Shown here piece after piece: positions 45,455 to 54,492 of a stretch of DNA of 64,000 bases (positions are counted from its first letter, which is position 1; each line of letters starts with the position of its first letter). Position numbers and translations under genes: made by a program. The stretch is taken from positions 496,001 to 560,000 of the forward strand of contig JAGYJM010000002.1 in assembly GCA_018402085.1 (NCBI GenBank), written 5' to 3'. This DNA comes from Flavobacteriales bacterium (GTDB lineage: Bacteria; Bacteroidota; Bacteroidia; Flavobacteriales_D; Sanyastnellaceae). Under the pieces are notes generated by a model, which was given only the letters and a program-made list of their open reading frames with translations, ran no database searches and was not told the origin of the DNA.

Positions 45455-48400
45455 ATGCTGCTTGGCGTGTTGGTTTGCTGTGCACTTTCTTTAACAACTT
45501 CCGCTCAAGACGGCATCCTCGATGTTTACGGCACTGTTAAAGATGACGCAACCATGAAAAAGATGGAAGGGGCCGTCATTAAAGTGCTTCAGAACGCCTC
45601 CGAATACGACACTTTCACCACTGCGGGTAACGGTAAGTACGAATTTGAACTGCCTCTCGGGTATTCTTACAAACTGTCTTTCTCAAAAGGTGATTATATC
45701 AGTAAATCTGTAGAGATCAATACGAAGGGAATTCCTGAAGAAGACATGGCAGGCGGCTTTCAGCTAAACATGGATATGTCGCTCTTCAATGATGACGGTT
45801 GCTTTGATCCGGCAGTACTCAACAAACCCATTGGTAAGGCAGCCTTTGACCCGGTGCGCAATGCTGTTGAGTTCGACTTTGACTATACCGCAGGTGTGCA
45901 ACGTGAAATTGAAGCTGAATTTGCACGCTGTGAAGAGCTCGAAGAGAAAATGGATGAAATGCTCGAGGAGTTTGCCGAGCTGATCGCAAAGGGTGACGAA
46001 AAAATGGGCAAAGAGGCTTATGCCGATGCGGTTGACCTCTTCCAGCAAGCCCTCGATATCTTTCCAGACAAAGAACCGGCACCTGAAAAGCTTGAGGCGG
46101 CCAAAAAAGCACTGGCCGAGCAGGAAGCAGCCGCAGAACTTGAGCGCCGATATGCAGAATTGCTCGATAATGCCAGGGCCGACATTAAAAAAGAACAATT
46201 CGAAGATGCCCGAGATGCCTTAAATGAGGCTCTTACGCTCAAGCCTGATGAGCGAGAGCCTAAAGATATGCTTGCTGAAATCGCAGATAAACTCGCAGAG
46301 ATCGAAAAGCGCCAGCAGTATGAAGGCATCATCGCACGGGCAGATGACCTCTTCAAAAAGGAGTCTTTTGAAGATGCCGTTGCTGAATATGAGTCGGCCC
46401 TCGACCTGTTTCCGGCTGAAAAATATCCTTCAGAACAGATTTCTGAAGCACGCCGTATTATGGAAGAGCGCGCTGCGCAGGCAGAGGCAGAAGCAGAAAT
46501 TGAAGCAGAGTATCAGCGCCTGATGGATCTCGGTGACAACAACATTCAAGGCGAAAATTACGATGCGGCGATTCGCAATTTTGAAGAGGCGGCGAAGGTA
46601 AAGCCAGATGAGCAAGAGCCGGAAAAAAAGATCGAAGAGGTACGCCGCTTGATCCGGGAGCGAGAAGATCGCCTGGCGCGAGAAGCTGAACAGGCCGCAG
46701 ATGCCGAGGCCGCCGCCATTGACAGAGCGTATGACGATAAAGTGCGCGAGGCCGATGACTTGTTCAGCGCAGAAGCGCTGGATGAAGCGAAGCGCACCTA
46801 TCAGGAAGCACTGAAAATCAAGCCTGATGAGAAATACCCGAAGTCGCGAATTGATAAAATCGAAGAGCTGAAGGTAGCACTCGCTCAGAAACGAGAAGCG
46901 GAGGCCGATAATGACGCCGCAGCGGCTGAAGCAGCCAGGCTAGACCGTGAATATGAAGATAAGGTTCGAGAGGCCGATGAGCATTTCAGCGCAGAAGCGC
47001 TGGAAGATGCGAAAAGCTCCTACCAGGAAGCGCTAAAGCTCAAACCCCAGGAAAAGTATCCCAAATCGCGTATTCAACGCATCGATGAAATGATCGCCGA
47101 GCTCGCGGCGCAAGCAGAGGCCGAAAGACTTGCCCAACTCGAAAATGAACAAGATGCTGAAAGGCTGGCAAGAGAAGAAGAAGAACGCCTTGAACGTGAA
47201 CGCCAGCGCGAAGAAGAACGCCGTCGCCGCGAAGAAGAGGAGCGCAGAAGAAGAGAAGAAGAAGCCGCGCGCCGAGAACAAGAATCAGAAGAAGAGCGGA
47301 TACGCAATGAAAACTTCGCCAATAATGCGAACGCATCAACCGAAGATGAAGCCGAACGCTATTACCGCGAAGCCCGTGTCAGTGAAGAGCGTGCCAAAAC
47401 AAAAGCGATTGAAGCCAGAAAAGACAAGCAGCAAGATTTCCTGAGCGACAAAGAAGCAGATGCCAGAGATCGCGCAGACCAACAGGTAGAGCAATCAGAA
47501 CAAATCAGCGCAGAACTCGAACGTATCTATCGCGATGGTGATCGCCAGCGAGAAGAGAGAACACGTCAGGTAGACCGCGAAAAAGACAAGGTCAATGACC
47601 GTCAGGGCGATTACGCGTCTCGTGCAGATGAAATTCGTGCCGCGTACATAGAGGATGTTGACGATAAAGAAGAAGCGCTGGCTTCCCTGAGCGATGGCGA
47701 CGTGCACCGTCAAGGGCGCGTGCAGAACGTTGAAGTGCGCAAAGAGGTGATCCGTGAAAGCCAGCGTGACTATGTAGCCAAAGGAACCAGCCTGCGCTCT
47801 GCGAATGACTTTGAAGTGAAGCGTTCAAAAGAACGCCAACTCGATATGCAGGCAGAAGGAGAAAATGTGCGCCTTGACAACGTTGAACGCACCGATGAGG
47901 TGAAAGAGCGACGCATAAAATTTGAAGAAGATCTGCAGCAGGCTGCTCAAGAGATGAAGGCCATCAATAGTGCCGATATCGAAAATAAGAAAGAACAGCT
48001 TCGCGAAATCGGCGAAGGAAAAGAAGAATTGCGCCAGGAGAACGAAGAAAAGGTTGACGGGCAGAAAGAACAAGCCGCAGATCTCAATCGTGATCGCAGC
48101 CGTGATGCCCGCATACGCACCGAAGACAAACGTGATGAACTCTTCGATAAATACCGCGGCGCAGAAAAAGACCCCAAAGACTATATCCTTCCCGAAGGTG
48201 CTGAAGACCTCGAAGAAGGGGTGCAGGAGCGCTCGTATGAAGAAGGAAATAAAATGGTTATCGAACGTATCGTGAAGCGCGACAATAAAGTTGATACCTA
48301 CAGGAAGGTGATCTCCAAAACCGGAATCTACTACTTCAAAAACAACCGATCGATCACCGAAATCACCTGGAAGCGCGAAACCCTTGAGGTGACTGACTGA
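45455..48400 (+). CDS. Long exported protein of repeats and coiled coil
   Basis: About 981 aa from the ATG at 45455 (signal peptide ending TTSAQ); the open frame reaches further upstream to 45266. Residues 20-110 form a carboxypeptidase-regulatory-like beta domain (LDVYGTVKDDATMKKMEGAVIKV). Then come six to seven TPR-like repeats of about 70 residues, each ending in a phrase like YQEALKIKPDEKYP, joined by charged helices. Residues from about 560 to 900 are nearly pure R/E/D/K coiled coil (EEERRRREEEERRRREEE). The end is a small folded tail. Two copies of the hairpin occur in adjacent repeats (46765, 46987). A periplasmic scaffold role is inferred. Confidence 0.8.
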   Translation: MLLGVLVCCALSLTTSAQDGILDVYGTVKDDATMKKMEGAVIKVLQNASEYDTFTTAGNGKYEFELPLGYSYKLSFSKGDYISKSVEINTKGIPEEDMAGGFQLNMDMSLFNDDGCFDPAVLNKPIGKAAFDPVRNAVEFDFDYTAGVQREIEAEFARCEELEEKMDEMLEEFAELIAKGDEKMGKEAYADAVDLFQQALDIFPDKEPAPEKLEAAKKALAEQEAAAELERRYAELLDNARADIKKEQFEDARDALNEALTLKPDEREPKDMLAEIADKLAEIEKRQQYEGIIARADDLFKKESFEDAVAEYESALDLFPAEKYPSEQISEARRIMEERAAQAEAEAEIEAEYQRLMDLGDNNIQGENYDAAIRNFEEAAKVKPDEQEPEKKIEEVRRLIREREDRLAREAEQAADAEAAAIDRAYDDKVREADDLFSAEALDEAKRTYQEALKIKPDEKYPKSRIDKIEELKVALAQKREAEADNDAAAAEAARLDREYEDKVREADEHFSAEALEDAKSSYQEALKLKPQEKYPKSRIQRIDEMIAELAAQAEAERLAQLENEQDAERLAREEEERLERERQREEERRRREEEERRRREEEAARREQESEEERIRNENFANNANASTEDEAERYYREARVSEERAKTKAIEARKDKQQDFLSDKEADARDRADQQVEQSEQISAELERIYRDGDRQREERTRQVDREKDKVNDRQGDYASRADEIRAAYIEDVDDKEEALASLSDGDVHRQGRVQNVEVRKEVIRESQRDYVAKGTSLRSANDFEVKRSKERQLDMQAEGENVRLDNVERTDEVKERRIKFEEDLQQAAQEMKAINSADIENKKEQLREIGEGKEELRQENEEKVDGQKEQAADLNRDRSRDARIRTEDKRDELFDKYRGAEKDPKDYILPEGAEDLEEGVQERSYEEGNKMVIERIVKRDNKVDTYRKVISKTGIYYFKNNRSITEITWKRETLEVTD
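46765..46784 (+). repeat. GATG hairpin (CAGCGC-AGAA-GCGCTG-GATG)
   Basis: Perfect copy, sense, encoding S-A-E-A-L-D inside a TPR-like repeat. Confidence 0.75.
46987..47006 (+). repeat. Variant hairpin (CAGCGC-AGAA-GCGCTG-GAAG)
   Basis: Duplicate of the copy 222 bp upstream, spread with the protein repeat; flank is GAAG, encoding S-A-E-A-L-E. Confidence 0.6.
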
Positions 48401-48424
48401 TTTCTCGCTCCCACCTGCGCATTT

Positions 48425-48850
48425 ATGCCTACCATAGCTCTAGTGAACGGACCCAATCTCAATCTGCTCGGACAGCGAGAACCCGGCATGTATGGCGCAC
48501 GTACCCTTCAGCAAATCATAGAGGGGATACAACAGGCGTTTCCTGACCATCACTTCCCACATTTTCAAAGCAATCACGAAGGCGAATTGGTAGATGCCAT
48601 CCAGCGCTTTGGCGCTGAAAGCAAGGGTATAGTGATCAATCCGGCAGCCTACGGGCACACCTCTGTAGCGCTGCGCGATGCGATCGCGGCCGTGCGGGTG
48701 CCGGTTATCGAAGTACATCTTTCAAACATCTATGCACGCGAGGGCTTCAGACATACGTCTATTACCGGAGGAGCCTGCGCAGGAGTGATCAGTGGCTTTG
48801 GAGAAGAGGGGTACCATATGGCAGTTGGCCACCTCCTGTTTCATCACTGA
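48425..48850 (+). CDS. aroQ: Type II 3-dehydroquinate dehydratase
   Basis: 141 aa, normal length. It shows the family motifs GPNLNLLGQREPGMYG (catalytic Tyr in MYG), FQSNHEGELVDAI, INPAAYGHTS and EVHLSNIYAREGFRH with the catalytic His. It converts 3-dehydroquinate to 3-dehydroshikimate in the shikimate pathway, working as a dodecamer. It lies 24 nt after the coiled-coil gene, and its stop overlaps the convergent gene by 7 bp. A GATG hairpin lies antisense at 48598-48617 without changing the protein length expected for the family. Confidence 0.96.
   Translation: MPTIALVNGPNLNLLGQREPGMYGARTLQQIIEGIQQAFPDHHFPHFQSNHEGELVDAIQRFGAESKGIVINPAAYGHTSVALRDAIAAVRVPVIEVHLSNIYAREGFRHTSITGGACAGVISGFGEEGYHMAVGHLLFHH
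48598..48617 (-). repeat. GATG hairpin (CAGCGC-CAAA-GCGCTG-GATG)
   Basis: Perfect copy, antisense in aroQ; the coding strand reads I-Q-R-F-G-A, in the same phase as the antisense copies at 44312 and 52347. Confidence 0.75.
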
Positions 48851-49464
48851 TCGCTGCTTTCTGAGACTTTCAGTGCTGCTTTTTGCTGCTTTCGGTGAAG
48901 CTTTGGGATTTCGCGCAAGCCTTTGTCAATAACGCGTGCAAGACGTTCAGCTTCACGCTCATCAAGCTGCTTGCCGAATCGGTACTTCTTGCCGCCGTGT
49001 TCAAACCCCAGTGTTTCACCCCCCATTTCCCAGAACGCACGATCCATAAATTGGCCGAATTTGGTGAAGTCATAGGGGATCACTCCGAAGCGGTGAATGT
49101 TATTCGTATTGAAGAACTGCGCCCTGCCATAGGTGCCAAAGGCGTTTTTAATCGACATCTCTTCGCCTTTTATCCGAATCATCTCCCTTCCGATTTTTCT
49201 CCACAGAAAGACCTTGCCGTAGCGCACCAGAAAAAAGGTGATAAAGGCGGTGCAAATCATGAAAAATACGCGGTCGCTGCTTCCTGCCGGATTGTTGATC
49301 CAATAGAAAATGAAGGCTCCACCGGCAACAAGTAACGCAAGCAGCCACAAGAGAAAGAGGGTCTCTTTCTTTCGGGAAATCTGCTGTGTGATTACAACGG
49401 TCAGTTCATGAGAAGAGCGCTGAATGGAGACGCGGTCTCCAATGGTTTGCGTATGTTCAGGCAT
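48844..49464 (-). CDS. Membrane protein with PH-like C-terminal part, unknown
   Basis: 206 aa. Two TM helices at about 38-55 and 68-85 are followed by a basic, beta-rich cytoplasmic region (IGREMIRIKGEEMSIKNAFG; YRFGKQLDEREAERLARVI) that resembles bacterial PH-like domains. There is no signal peptide. The start overlaps the end of bshA by 8 bp and the stop overlaps the convergent aroQ by 7 bp. The overlap with bshA suggests co-transcription. I do not recognise a named family. Confidence 0.75.
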   Translation of the reverse strand: MPEHTQTIGDRVSIQRSSHELTVVITQQISRKKETLFLLWLLALLVAGGAFIFYWINNPAGSSDRVFFMICTAFITFFLVRYGKVFLWRKIGREMIRIKGEEMSIKNAFGTYGRAQFFNTNNIHRFGVIPYDFTKFGQFMDRAFWEMGGETLGFEHGGKKYRFGKQLDEREAERLARVIDKGLREIPKLHRKQQKAALKVSESSDQ

Positions 49465-50599
49465 TGTTGAGGGTCACTTTCGAAAGAACGCGCTCATAAA
49501 GTGCTTCGTACTGTGGCAAGATGCGGGTGAGGTCGAATTGCTCAGCCCGGGTTCGCGCTTGTTTCTTGAATCGGGCCAGAATTTCGGGTTGCTCAAGCAA
49601 ATAGAGCGTGTTTTTGACAAGGTCTTCTACATCGCCTACATCGCTCATCATACCGGTTACGCCATGCCGATTAACCTCCGGCAAGCCGCCTGCATTTGTT
49701 GAAATTACAGGCACACCCGCAGCCATAGCTTCAAGAGCCGCAAGCCCGAAACTCTCAGATTCAGAAGGAAGCATAAAAAGGTCTGCAATCGCCAGCACTT
49801 CTGTTGGGTTCTTCAATTTACCGATCATAATGACATCTTCGCAGGTGCGAAGTTCACGACAGAGGTTTTCAATACGGTTTCGATCAGGACCATCACCGAC
49901 AAGAAGCAGTTTACTGGGCACCTTTTTTCGCACTTCAGCGAAGACGCGAACGATGTCGTCTACCCTTTTGACCGGTCTGAAGTTAGATATGTGCGTAAGG
50001 ATGCGTTCTCCGTTGGGTGCATGCGCCTCTCGCAGTTCTTCATTTGGTTTGAAATTGAACTGCTCTATGCATACAAAGTTGGGAATCACCTCGATTTCTT
50101 TGTTGACCCCAAAAAGTTTGTAGGTATCGTTTTTCAGGCTGTTCGATACGGCTGTTACCGCGTCACTGTTGTTAATAGCATACGAAATCACAGGCTCAAA
50201 GCTCGCGTCTTTACCAAGCAGGGTAATATCTGTACCGTGCAAGGTCGTGATCACCGGCAGGTCAATACCTTGTTCTTTCAGTATAGTCTTGGCCGTCAGC
50301 GCTGCTGAGGCATGCGGAATGGCATAGTGTACATGAAGTAAGTCGAGCTTTTCATAGCGGGCAACATCTACCATTTTGCTTGCAAGCACCAGCTCGTAGG
50401 GAGGGTAATCGAAGAGCGGATATTCGCTTACAGCAACTTCGTGGTAGAAAATATTTTTTCGGAAGCTACCCAGCCGAACCGGCTGATTGTAGGTGATAAA
50501 GTGAATGGAATGCCCCTTGTCAGCCAGGGCCTTGCCTAATTCTGTGGCCACTACTCCACTTCCTCCAAAAGTCGGATAACAAACGATTCCGATTTTCAT
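49457..50599 (-). CDS. bshA: N-acetyl-alpha-D-glucosaminyl L-malate synthase
   Basis: 380 aa GT4 retaining glycosyltransferase, full length. The N-terminal loop MKIGIVCYPTFGGSGVVATE, the malate-site region HVHYAIPHASAALTAK and TTLHGTDITLLG, and the donor-site E-x7-E motif ESFGLAALE are typical of BshA. It joins GlcNAc from UDP-GlcNAc to L-malate, the first step of bacillithiol synthesis. Its ATG overlaps the stop of the GH3/beta-lactamase gene (ATGA), so it is translated in the same operon. The other bsh genes are not in the window. Confidence 0.93.
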   Translation of the reverse strand: MKIGIVCYPTFGGSGVVATELGKALADKGHSIHFITYNQPVRLGSFRKNIFYHEVAVSEYPLFDYPPYELVLASKMVDVARYEKLDLLHVHYAIPHASAALTAKTILKEQGIDLPVITTLHGTDITLLGKDASFEPVISYAINNSDAVTAVSNSLKNDTYKLFGVNKEIEVIPNFVCIEQFNFKPNEELREAHAPNGERILTHISNFRPVKRVDDIVRVFAEVRKKVPSKLLLVGDGPDRNRIENLCRELRTCEDVIMIGKLKNPTEVLAIADLFMLPSESESFGLAALEAMAAGVPVISTNAGGLPEVNRHGVTGMMSDVGDVEDLVKNTLYLLEQPEILARFKKQARTRAEQFDLTRILPQYEALYERVLSKVTLNNA

Positions 50600-53500
50600 T
50601 TTGTGCTCCGGGCACCCGATTGACCGATGTCACCCAGGAGTCTTTGCGAGTCACGCATTTCTTTTGCGCGAATCGCATCGTAAATCACCTGCTGTATATC
50701 GGTGCGGATATTCATTTTAACCAACTTCCAGTTCTCCGCATTGGGGTAAACCCGGTTCGACAAAAATACGTAAACCAAATCTTCCGCGGGGTCAGCCCAG
50801 GCGAGTGTTCCGGTGAAGCCGGAATGCCCGAAACTTAAGGGTGAGGCGTCATTGCAGGCAGGACCGCTGTTAGGCTCAGAAGAGGGTTTGTCAAAACCTA
50901 CGCCCCTGCGGTTGTCACGGTCACAATAATGACAGGTGGTGTATTCGGTCAGGGTACCATCTGAAAGGTACTGTTGGCCGCCATAGTCGCCACCATTCAG
51001 GAACATCTGCATCATCTCGGCGAGGTCACCCGCTGTAGAGAAGACCCCGGCATGTCCGCCCACACCTCCCATCATGGCCGCCCCGGGATCATGCACGTGT
51101 CCTTGTACCAACTGCTTCCTGAAGAGCATATCATATTCCGTAGGTGCAATATCCTCAAGCGGCACACGATTCAGCGGATGATACCCCATAGAGCGAAGTC
51201 CCATTGGCGTGTAAAACACCGAATCAACATATTCTTCCAGCGGTTTTCCGCTGAGCCGTTCAATCATCCGCTGAATAAAATAGTAACCGAGATCGCTGTA
51301 ACGGTATTCTTGATCAGCGCGCAGAGCCGTATTTGCAATAGTGGTGAACATCGTATCTGCATAAGAGTCACGAATGTAGAGTGCGTCAGCGACCTGGGTG
51401 GTGAAACCTCGGGTGGGCTGTTTACGGTAGAGCGACGGGTCGGGCTCTCCGTTATGAATGGTTTCTGCGTAGAACGGAATCCATGCCGGCAGTCGCGCAT
51501 AATGGCTGAGCATTTCGCGCATATTCATATTGAAGCAAGATGAAGTGTCAGGCACATCAAGATAGTCGCAGATATTGTAATCGAGCGAGAATCTACCTTC
51601 ATCCTGGAGGTGCATAAGCGCCGCCGTAGAGGCCACAATTTTGGTGATCGAAGCGAGGTCGTATACTGTCTGGCTATTGACAGGCGTCTTCTCTTTGTAA
51701 GTCTGGTGCCCGAATGATCGATCGTAGATGATGCTGCCTTCTTTAGCCACCAGTATGCGGCAACCCGGATAGGCCTGCTCGCTCAATCCGGCAAGCGCAA
51801 TACTGTCAATTCGGTTAAAGTCATCACTTTCGAGCCCTACAAACTCCGGCACAGTATTGCGCAATCGCACCGCTTTTTCTACCAAGAGTCCTTCGCCAGG
51901 CTTGAAATATCCACACTGTACAGGCAGTCGTCCTTTTGCAGCGGCCCTTCCGGCAATCACTTCAGCAACAATTTGCTGTGTGCGAGCATCGTCATGATAA
52001 GCGATCATAAGTCCGTCAACTTTCTCCACTCCTCGCATGGAGGTGAGGCAGTACGGGTTGGTAAAGACGTTCAGCTGCACCTTTGTCTTGGCATTGATCG
52101 CATTGATGATACGTACACTTTGGTTGCTGACGCCCCAGTTTCGCGACGGACTGTTGCTGGCGTCAAGAAGGTTGATGATGACCAGGTCGTAATCAGCGAG
52201 TTCTTGTTCAAGTCGCTGACTGGTGCTGAATGAAGGGTTTTTCGGCGAGCTGTACGTATCAATCTGGTAGTAACTTCTCAGTGCTTTTGTGAAGGGTACC
52301 TCTTCATCTTCGCCGATGTTCAGCACGGCAATGGTTTCATTTTTGACTGCCGAAAACGGCAGGATGCGATCATTGCGGAGCACCGTCAAGGCACCTTCCG
52401 TAACTTTTCTGAAGAGTGCCTTCGCCCGGTTGTTGAAGAGGTCTGTATACAAACCATCGGTGAGCACAGTATCCGCCCGATGAAAGGCACCGCACCATTC
52501 TTTTGCTCTCAATATGCGCAGGCAGTGATGGTCAAGTTGTGTTTGAGACAACTGCCCGCTTTTAAGCGCTGCTTCGATACGTTGCACGGCCGTGGGAACA
52601 TCGCCGGCAAACAAGAGGATATCATTGCCGGCAAGCAATGATAAAAATTCAGCATCCCCGGGCTCCGCGTAGTCACTGATGCCGCGCATATTCAAGGCGT
52701 CAGTGAAAACGAGTCCGTCAAAGCCCATTTCGTCGCGGAGCAACTCAGTGACAACTTGTTCTGACAGGGTGGTTGGCCGGCCGCTGCTGTCAAGCGCGGG
52801 AATGTTCAGGTGGGCAACCATGACACTGCCTGCACCCCGTCGAAAGAGTTCATGATAAGGGTAGAGCTCGATGCTATCAAGGCGCTCACGACTGTGCAAA
52901 ACGGAGGGTAAGGTTTTGTGCGAATCTGCATCGGTGTCACCGTGACCCGGAAAGTGTTTGACATTGGCGAGTACTCCACCGTCTTGGAGTCCTTCCATGT
53001 AGGCTGCGCCGAGACGGGTGACCCACTCTCGGTCTTCACCAAAACTGCGATTTCCGATCACCGGGTTCGCAGTATTACTGTTTACATCCACCACAGGAGC
53101 GAAGCTGACGTGCACGCCGAGGCGTTTTAGCTGACGCGCCTGCTCGAGCCCGAATTCGTACACCAGCTCATCGTCATAACTCGCACCAAGGCTCAGTTGC
53201 CGTGGGAAATCGGGAATACTGTCAAGGCGCATTCCAAGGCCCCATTCTGCGTCCATGGCTATCAGCAGTGGGTATTTGCTGCGTTCTTGGTAGGTATTGG
53301 TCAGGTGAGCCTGTCGGAGAGGACCTCCCTGCATAAAGATCAATCCCCCAATGCCATAGTCATCAATGAGCTGCTCGATTTCACGCTGGTGATCGTTGCC
53401 TTTGTTCGAGTATGCCGCCACCATGAATAGTTGTCCGATCTTCTCACGCATGCTCATAGTTTGCAGCAGCGAGTCAGCCACGGGCGTAGGATGGTGTAGA

Positions 53501-53601
53501 AATACCGGCTTAAGGTCATCGGCAGCAGAAGCTCGCTGAGCCGTGAGTGAATGAGACAGTAGAAGTGCACAAATTCCGAAGAGGAGACGAGTCAATTTCA
53601 T
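50596..53601 (-). CDS. GH3 beta-N-acetylglucosaminidase-like protein fused to a class C beta-lactamase-like domain
   Basis: 1001 aa from the ATG at 53601 (signal peptide ending SLTAQ). Residues about 45-380 are a GH3 domain of the NagZ type, with NVKHFPGHGDTDADSH and the nucleophile Asp in VFTDALNMRG. A GH3 C-terminal-like domain follows (about 395-570). Residues about 600-980 are a serine beta-lactamase/penicillin-binding fold: LASITKIVAST (SxxK), a YSDLGYYFIQ segment (YxN-like with Asp) and a later HSGFTG (K/HxG). Periplasmic muropeptide or wall processing is inferred. A GATG hairpin lies antisense at 52347-52366. Its stop overlaps the bshA start. Confidence 0.9.
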   Translation of the reverse strand: MKLTRLLFGICALLLSHSLTAQRASAADDLKPVFLHHPTPVADSLLQTMSMREKIGQLFMVAAYSNKGNDHQREIEQLIDDYGIGGLIFMQGGPLRQAHLTNTYQERSKYPLLIAMDAEWGLGMRLDSIPDFPRQLSLGASYDDELVYEFGLEQARQLKRLGVHVSFAPVVDVNSNTANPVIGNRSFGEDREWVTRLGAAYMEGLQDGGVLANVKHFPGHGDTDADSHKTLPSVLHSRERLDSIELYPYHELFRRGAGSVMVAHLNIPALDSSGRPTTLSEQVVTELLRDEMGFDGLVFTDALNMRGISDYAEPGDAEFLSLLAGNDILLFAGDVPTAVQRIEAALKSGQLSQTQLDHHCLRILRAKEWCGAFHRADTVLTDGLYTDLFNNRAKALFRKVTEGALTVLRNDRILPFSAVKNETIAVLNIGEDEEVPFTKALRSYYQIDTYSSPKNPSFSTSQRLEQELADYDLVIINLLDASNSPSRNWGVSNQSVRIINAINAKTKVQLNVFTNPYCLTSMRGVEKVDGLMIAYHDDARTQQIVAEVIAGRAAAKGRLPVQCGYFKPGEGLLVEKAVRLRNTVPEFVGLESDDFNRIDSIALAGLSEQAYPGCRILVAKEGSIIYDRSFGHQTYKEKTPVNSQTVYDLASITKIVASTAALMHLQDEGRFSLDYNICDYLDVPDTSSCFNMNMREMLSHYARLPAWIPFYAETIHNGEPDPSLYRKQPTRGFTTQVADALYIRDSYADTMFTTIANTALRADQEYRYSDLGYYFIQRMIERLSGKPLEEYVDSVFYTPMGLRSMGYHPLNRVPLEDIAPTEYDMLFRKQLVQGHVHDPGAAMMGGVGGHAGVFSTAGDLAEMMQMFLNGGDYGGQQYLSDGTLTEYTTCHYCDRDNRRGVGFDKPSSEPNSGPACNDASPLSFGHSGFTGTLAWADPAEDLVYVFLSNRVYPNAENWKLVKMNIRTDIQQVIYDAIRAKEMRDSQRLLGDIGQSGARSTK
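52347..52366 (+). repeat. GATG hairpin (CTGCCG-AAAA-CGGCAG-GATG)
   Basis: Perfect copy, antisense in the GH3 gene; the coding strand reads I-L-P-F-S-A, like the copy at 44312. Confidence 0.8.
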
Positions 53602-53720
53602 AAGCACAGTGCGGTTCCCGATCATGCGAAGTTAGCCATTCAATCAGGCGGCATCCTTTGATATAACGGCAATTTTCAACAGTTGTGATATAACAACCGT
53701 GACAGGTATGAGATCATTTT

Positions 53721-53740
53721 CCGGCAGAAATGCCGGGATG
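53721..53740 (+). repeat. GATG hairpin (CCGGCA-GAAA-TGCCGG-GATG)
   Basis: Perfect intergenic copy, 1 nt past the cmk stop, between cmk and the GH3 gene. Confidence 0.85.
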
Positions 53741-53741
53741 C

Positions 53742-54443
53742 TTATTTGGCGGTAGCGTGCACCAGTTTGTGTGCATGGTTCATGACGAAAATGAACTGCT
53801 CGTCAATGGTGAGATCGGTATTATCAAGGGCGATAGCATCATCGGCTCGACGTAGTGGGTCGTGGGTGCGGTTGGAGTCGAGGTCATCGCGATGACGGAT
53901 GTTTTCACGAACCTCTTCGAAGGTGGTTTCAGTGCCTTTCTCTTTGAGCTCATTGTAGCGTCGTTTGGCACGAACTTCAGGATCAGCTGTCATGAAGAAT
54001 TTCAATTCAGCATCAGGCAAGACTACCGTACCAATATCACGTCCATCCATGACGACTCCTTTCGATTCGGCCATCCGTTGCTGCAGGCGAACCAGTTTTC
54101 GACGTACCTGAGGTTCTGCGGCAATGAGGCTTACGTATTTTGACACCTGCATAGAGCGTATTTCATTCTCTACTTTCGTGCCGTTGAGGTAGGTTTCTGT
54201 GCGCTTCAGATCGGTGTTGTACTTGAAAGTGATAAAAACCTTGTCAAGGAGATCGCCTAGTTTTTCACGATCGATGCTTTCAGCTTTTATCAGCTTTTGC
54301 TGCAGCGCAAAGAGCGTCATGGCCCTGTACATGGCACCTGTATCGATGTAGATATAGTTCAACTCTTTGGCTACTGCTTTGGCCAGTGTGCTCTTTCCGC
54401 AGGAAGAAAACCCGTCGATTGCAATATTGATCTTTCGTGACAC
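53742..54443 (-). CDS. cmk: Cytidylate kinase
   Basis: 233 aa with a GTG start at 54443, which places the start of homology (KINIAIDGFSSCGKST) at the N-terminus; the longer open frame overlaps porQ and is not used. The P-loop is GFSSCGKST, followed by YIDTGAMYRAMT, the NMP-binding part with DGRDIGTVVLPDAELKFFMTA, and the RADDAIALDNTDLTIDE end. It phosphorylates CMP and dCMP. It lies 49 nt after porQ, a pairing seen in many type IX-secreting Bacteroidota. Confidence 0.94.
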   Translation of the reverse strand: MSRKINIAIDGFSSCGKSTLAKAVAKELNYIYIDTGAMYRAMTLFALQQKLIKAESIDREKLGDLLDKVFITFKYNTDLKRTETYLNGTKVENEIRSMQVSKYVSLIAAEPQVRRKLVRLQQRMAESKGVVMDGRDIGTVVLPDAELKFFMTADPEVRAKRRYNELKEKGTETTFEEVRENIRHRDDLDSNRTHDPLRRADDAIALDNTDLTIDEQFIFVMNHAHKLVHATAK

Positions 54444-54492
54444 CGTTGAGACTTTGCCGCGAATATAGCCTATTTGAAAAGGAAATCTGTGC

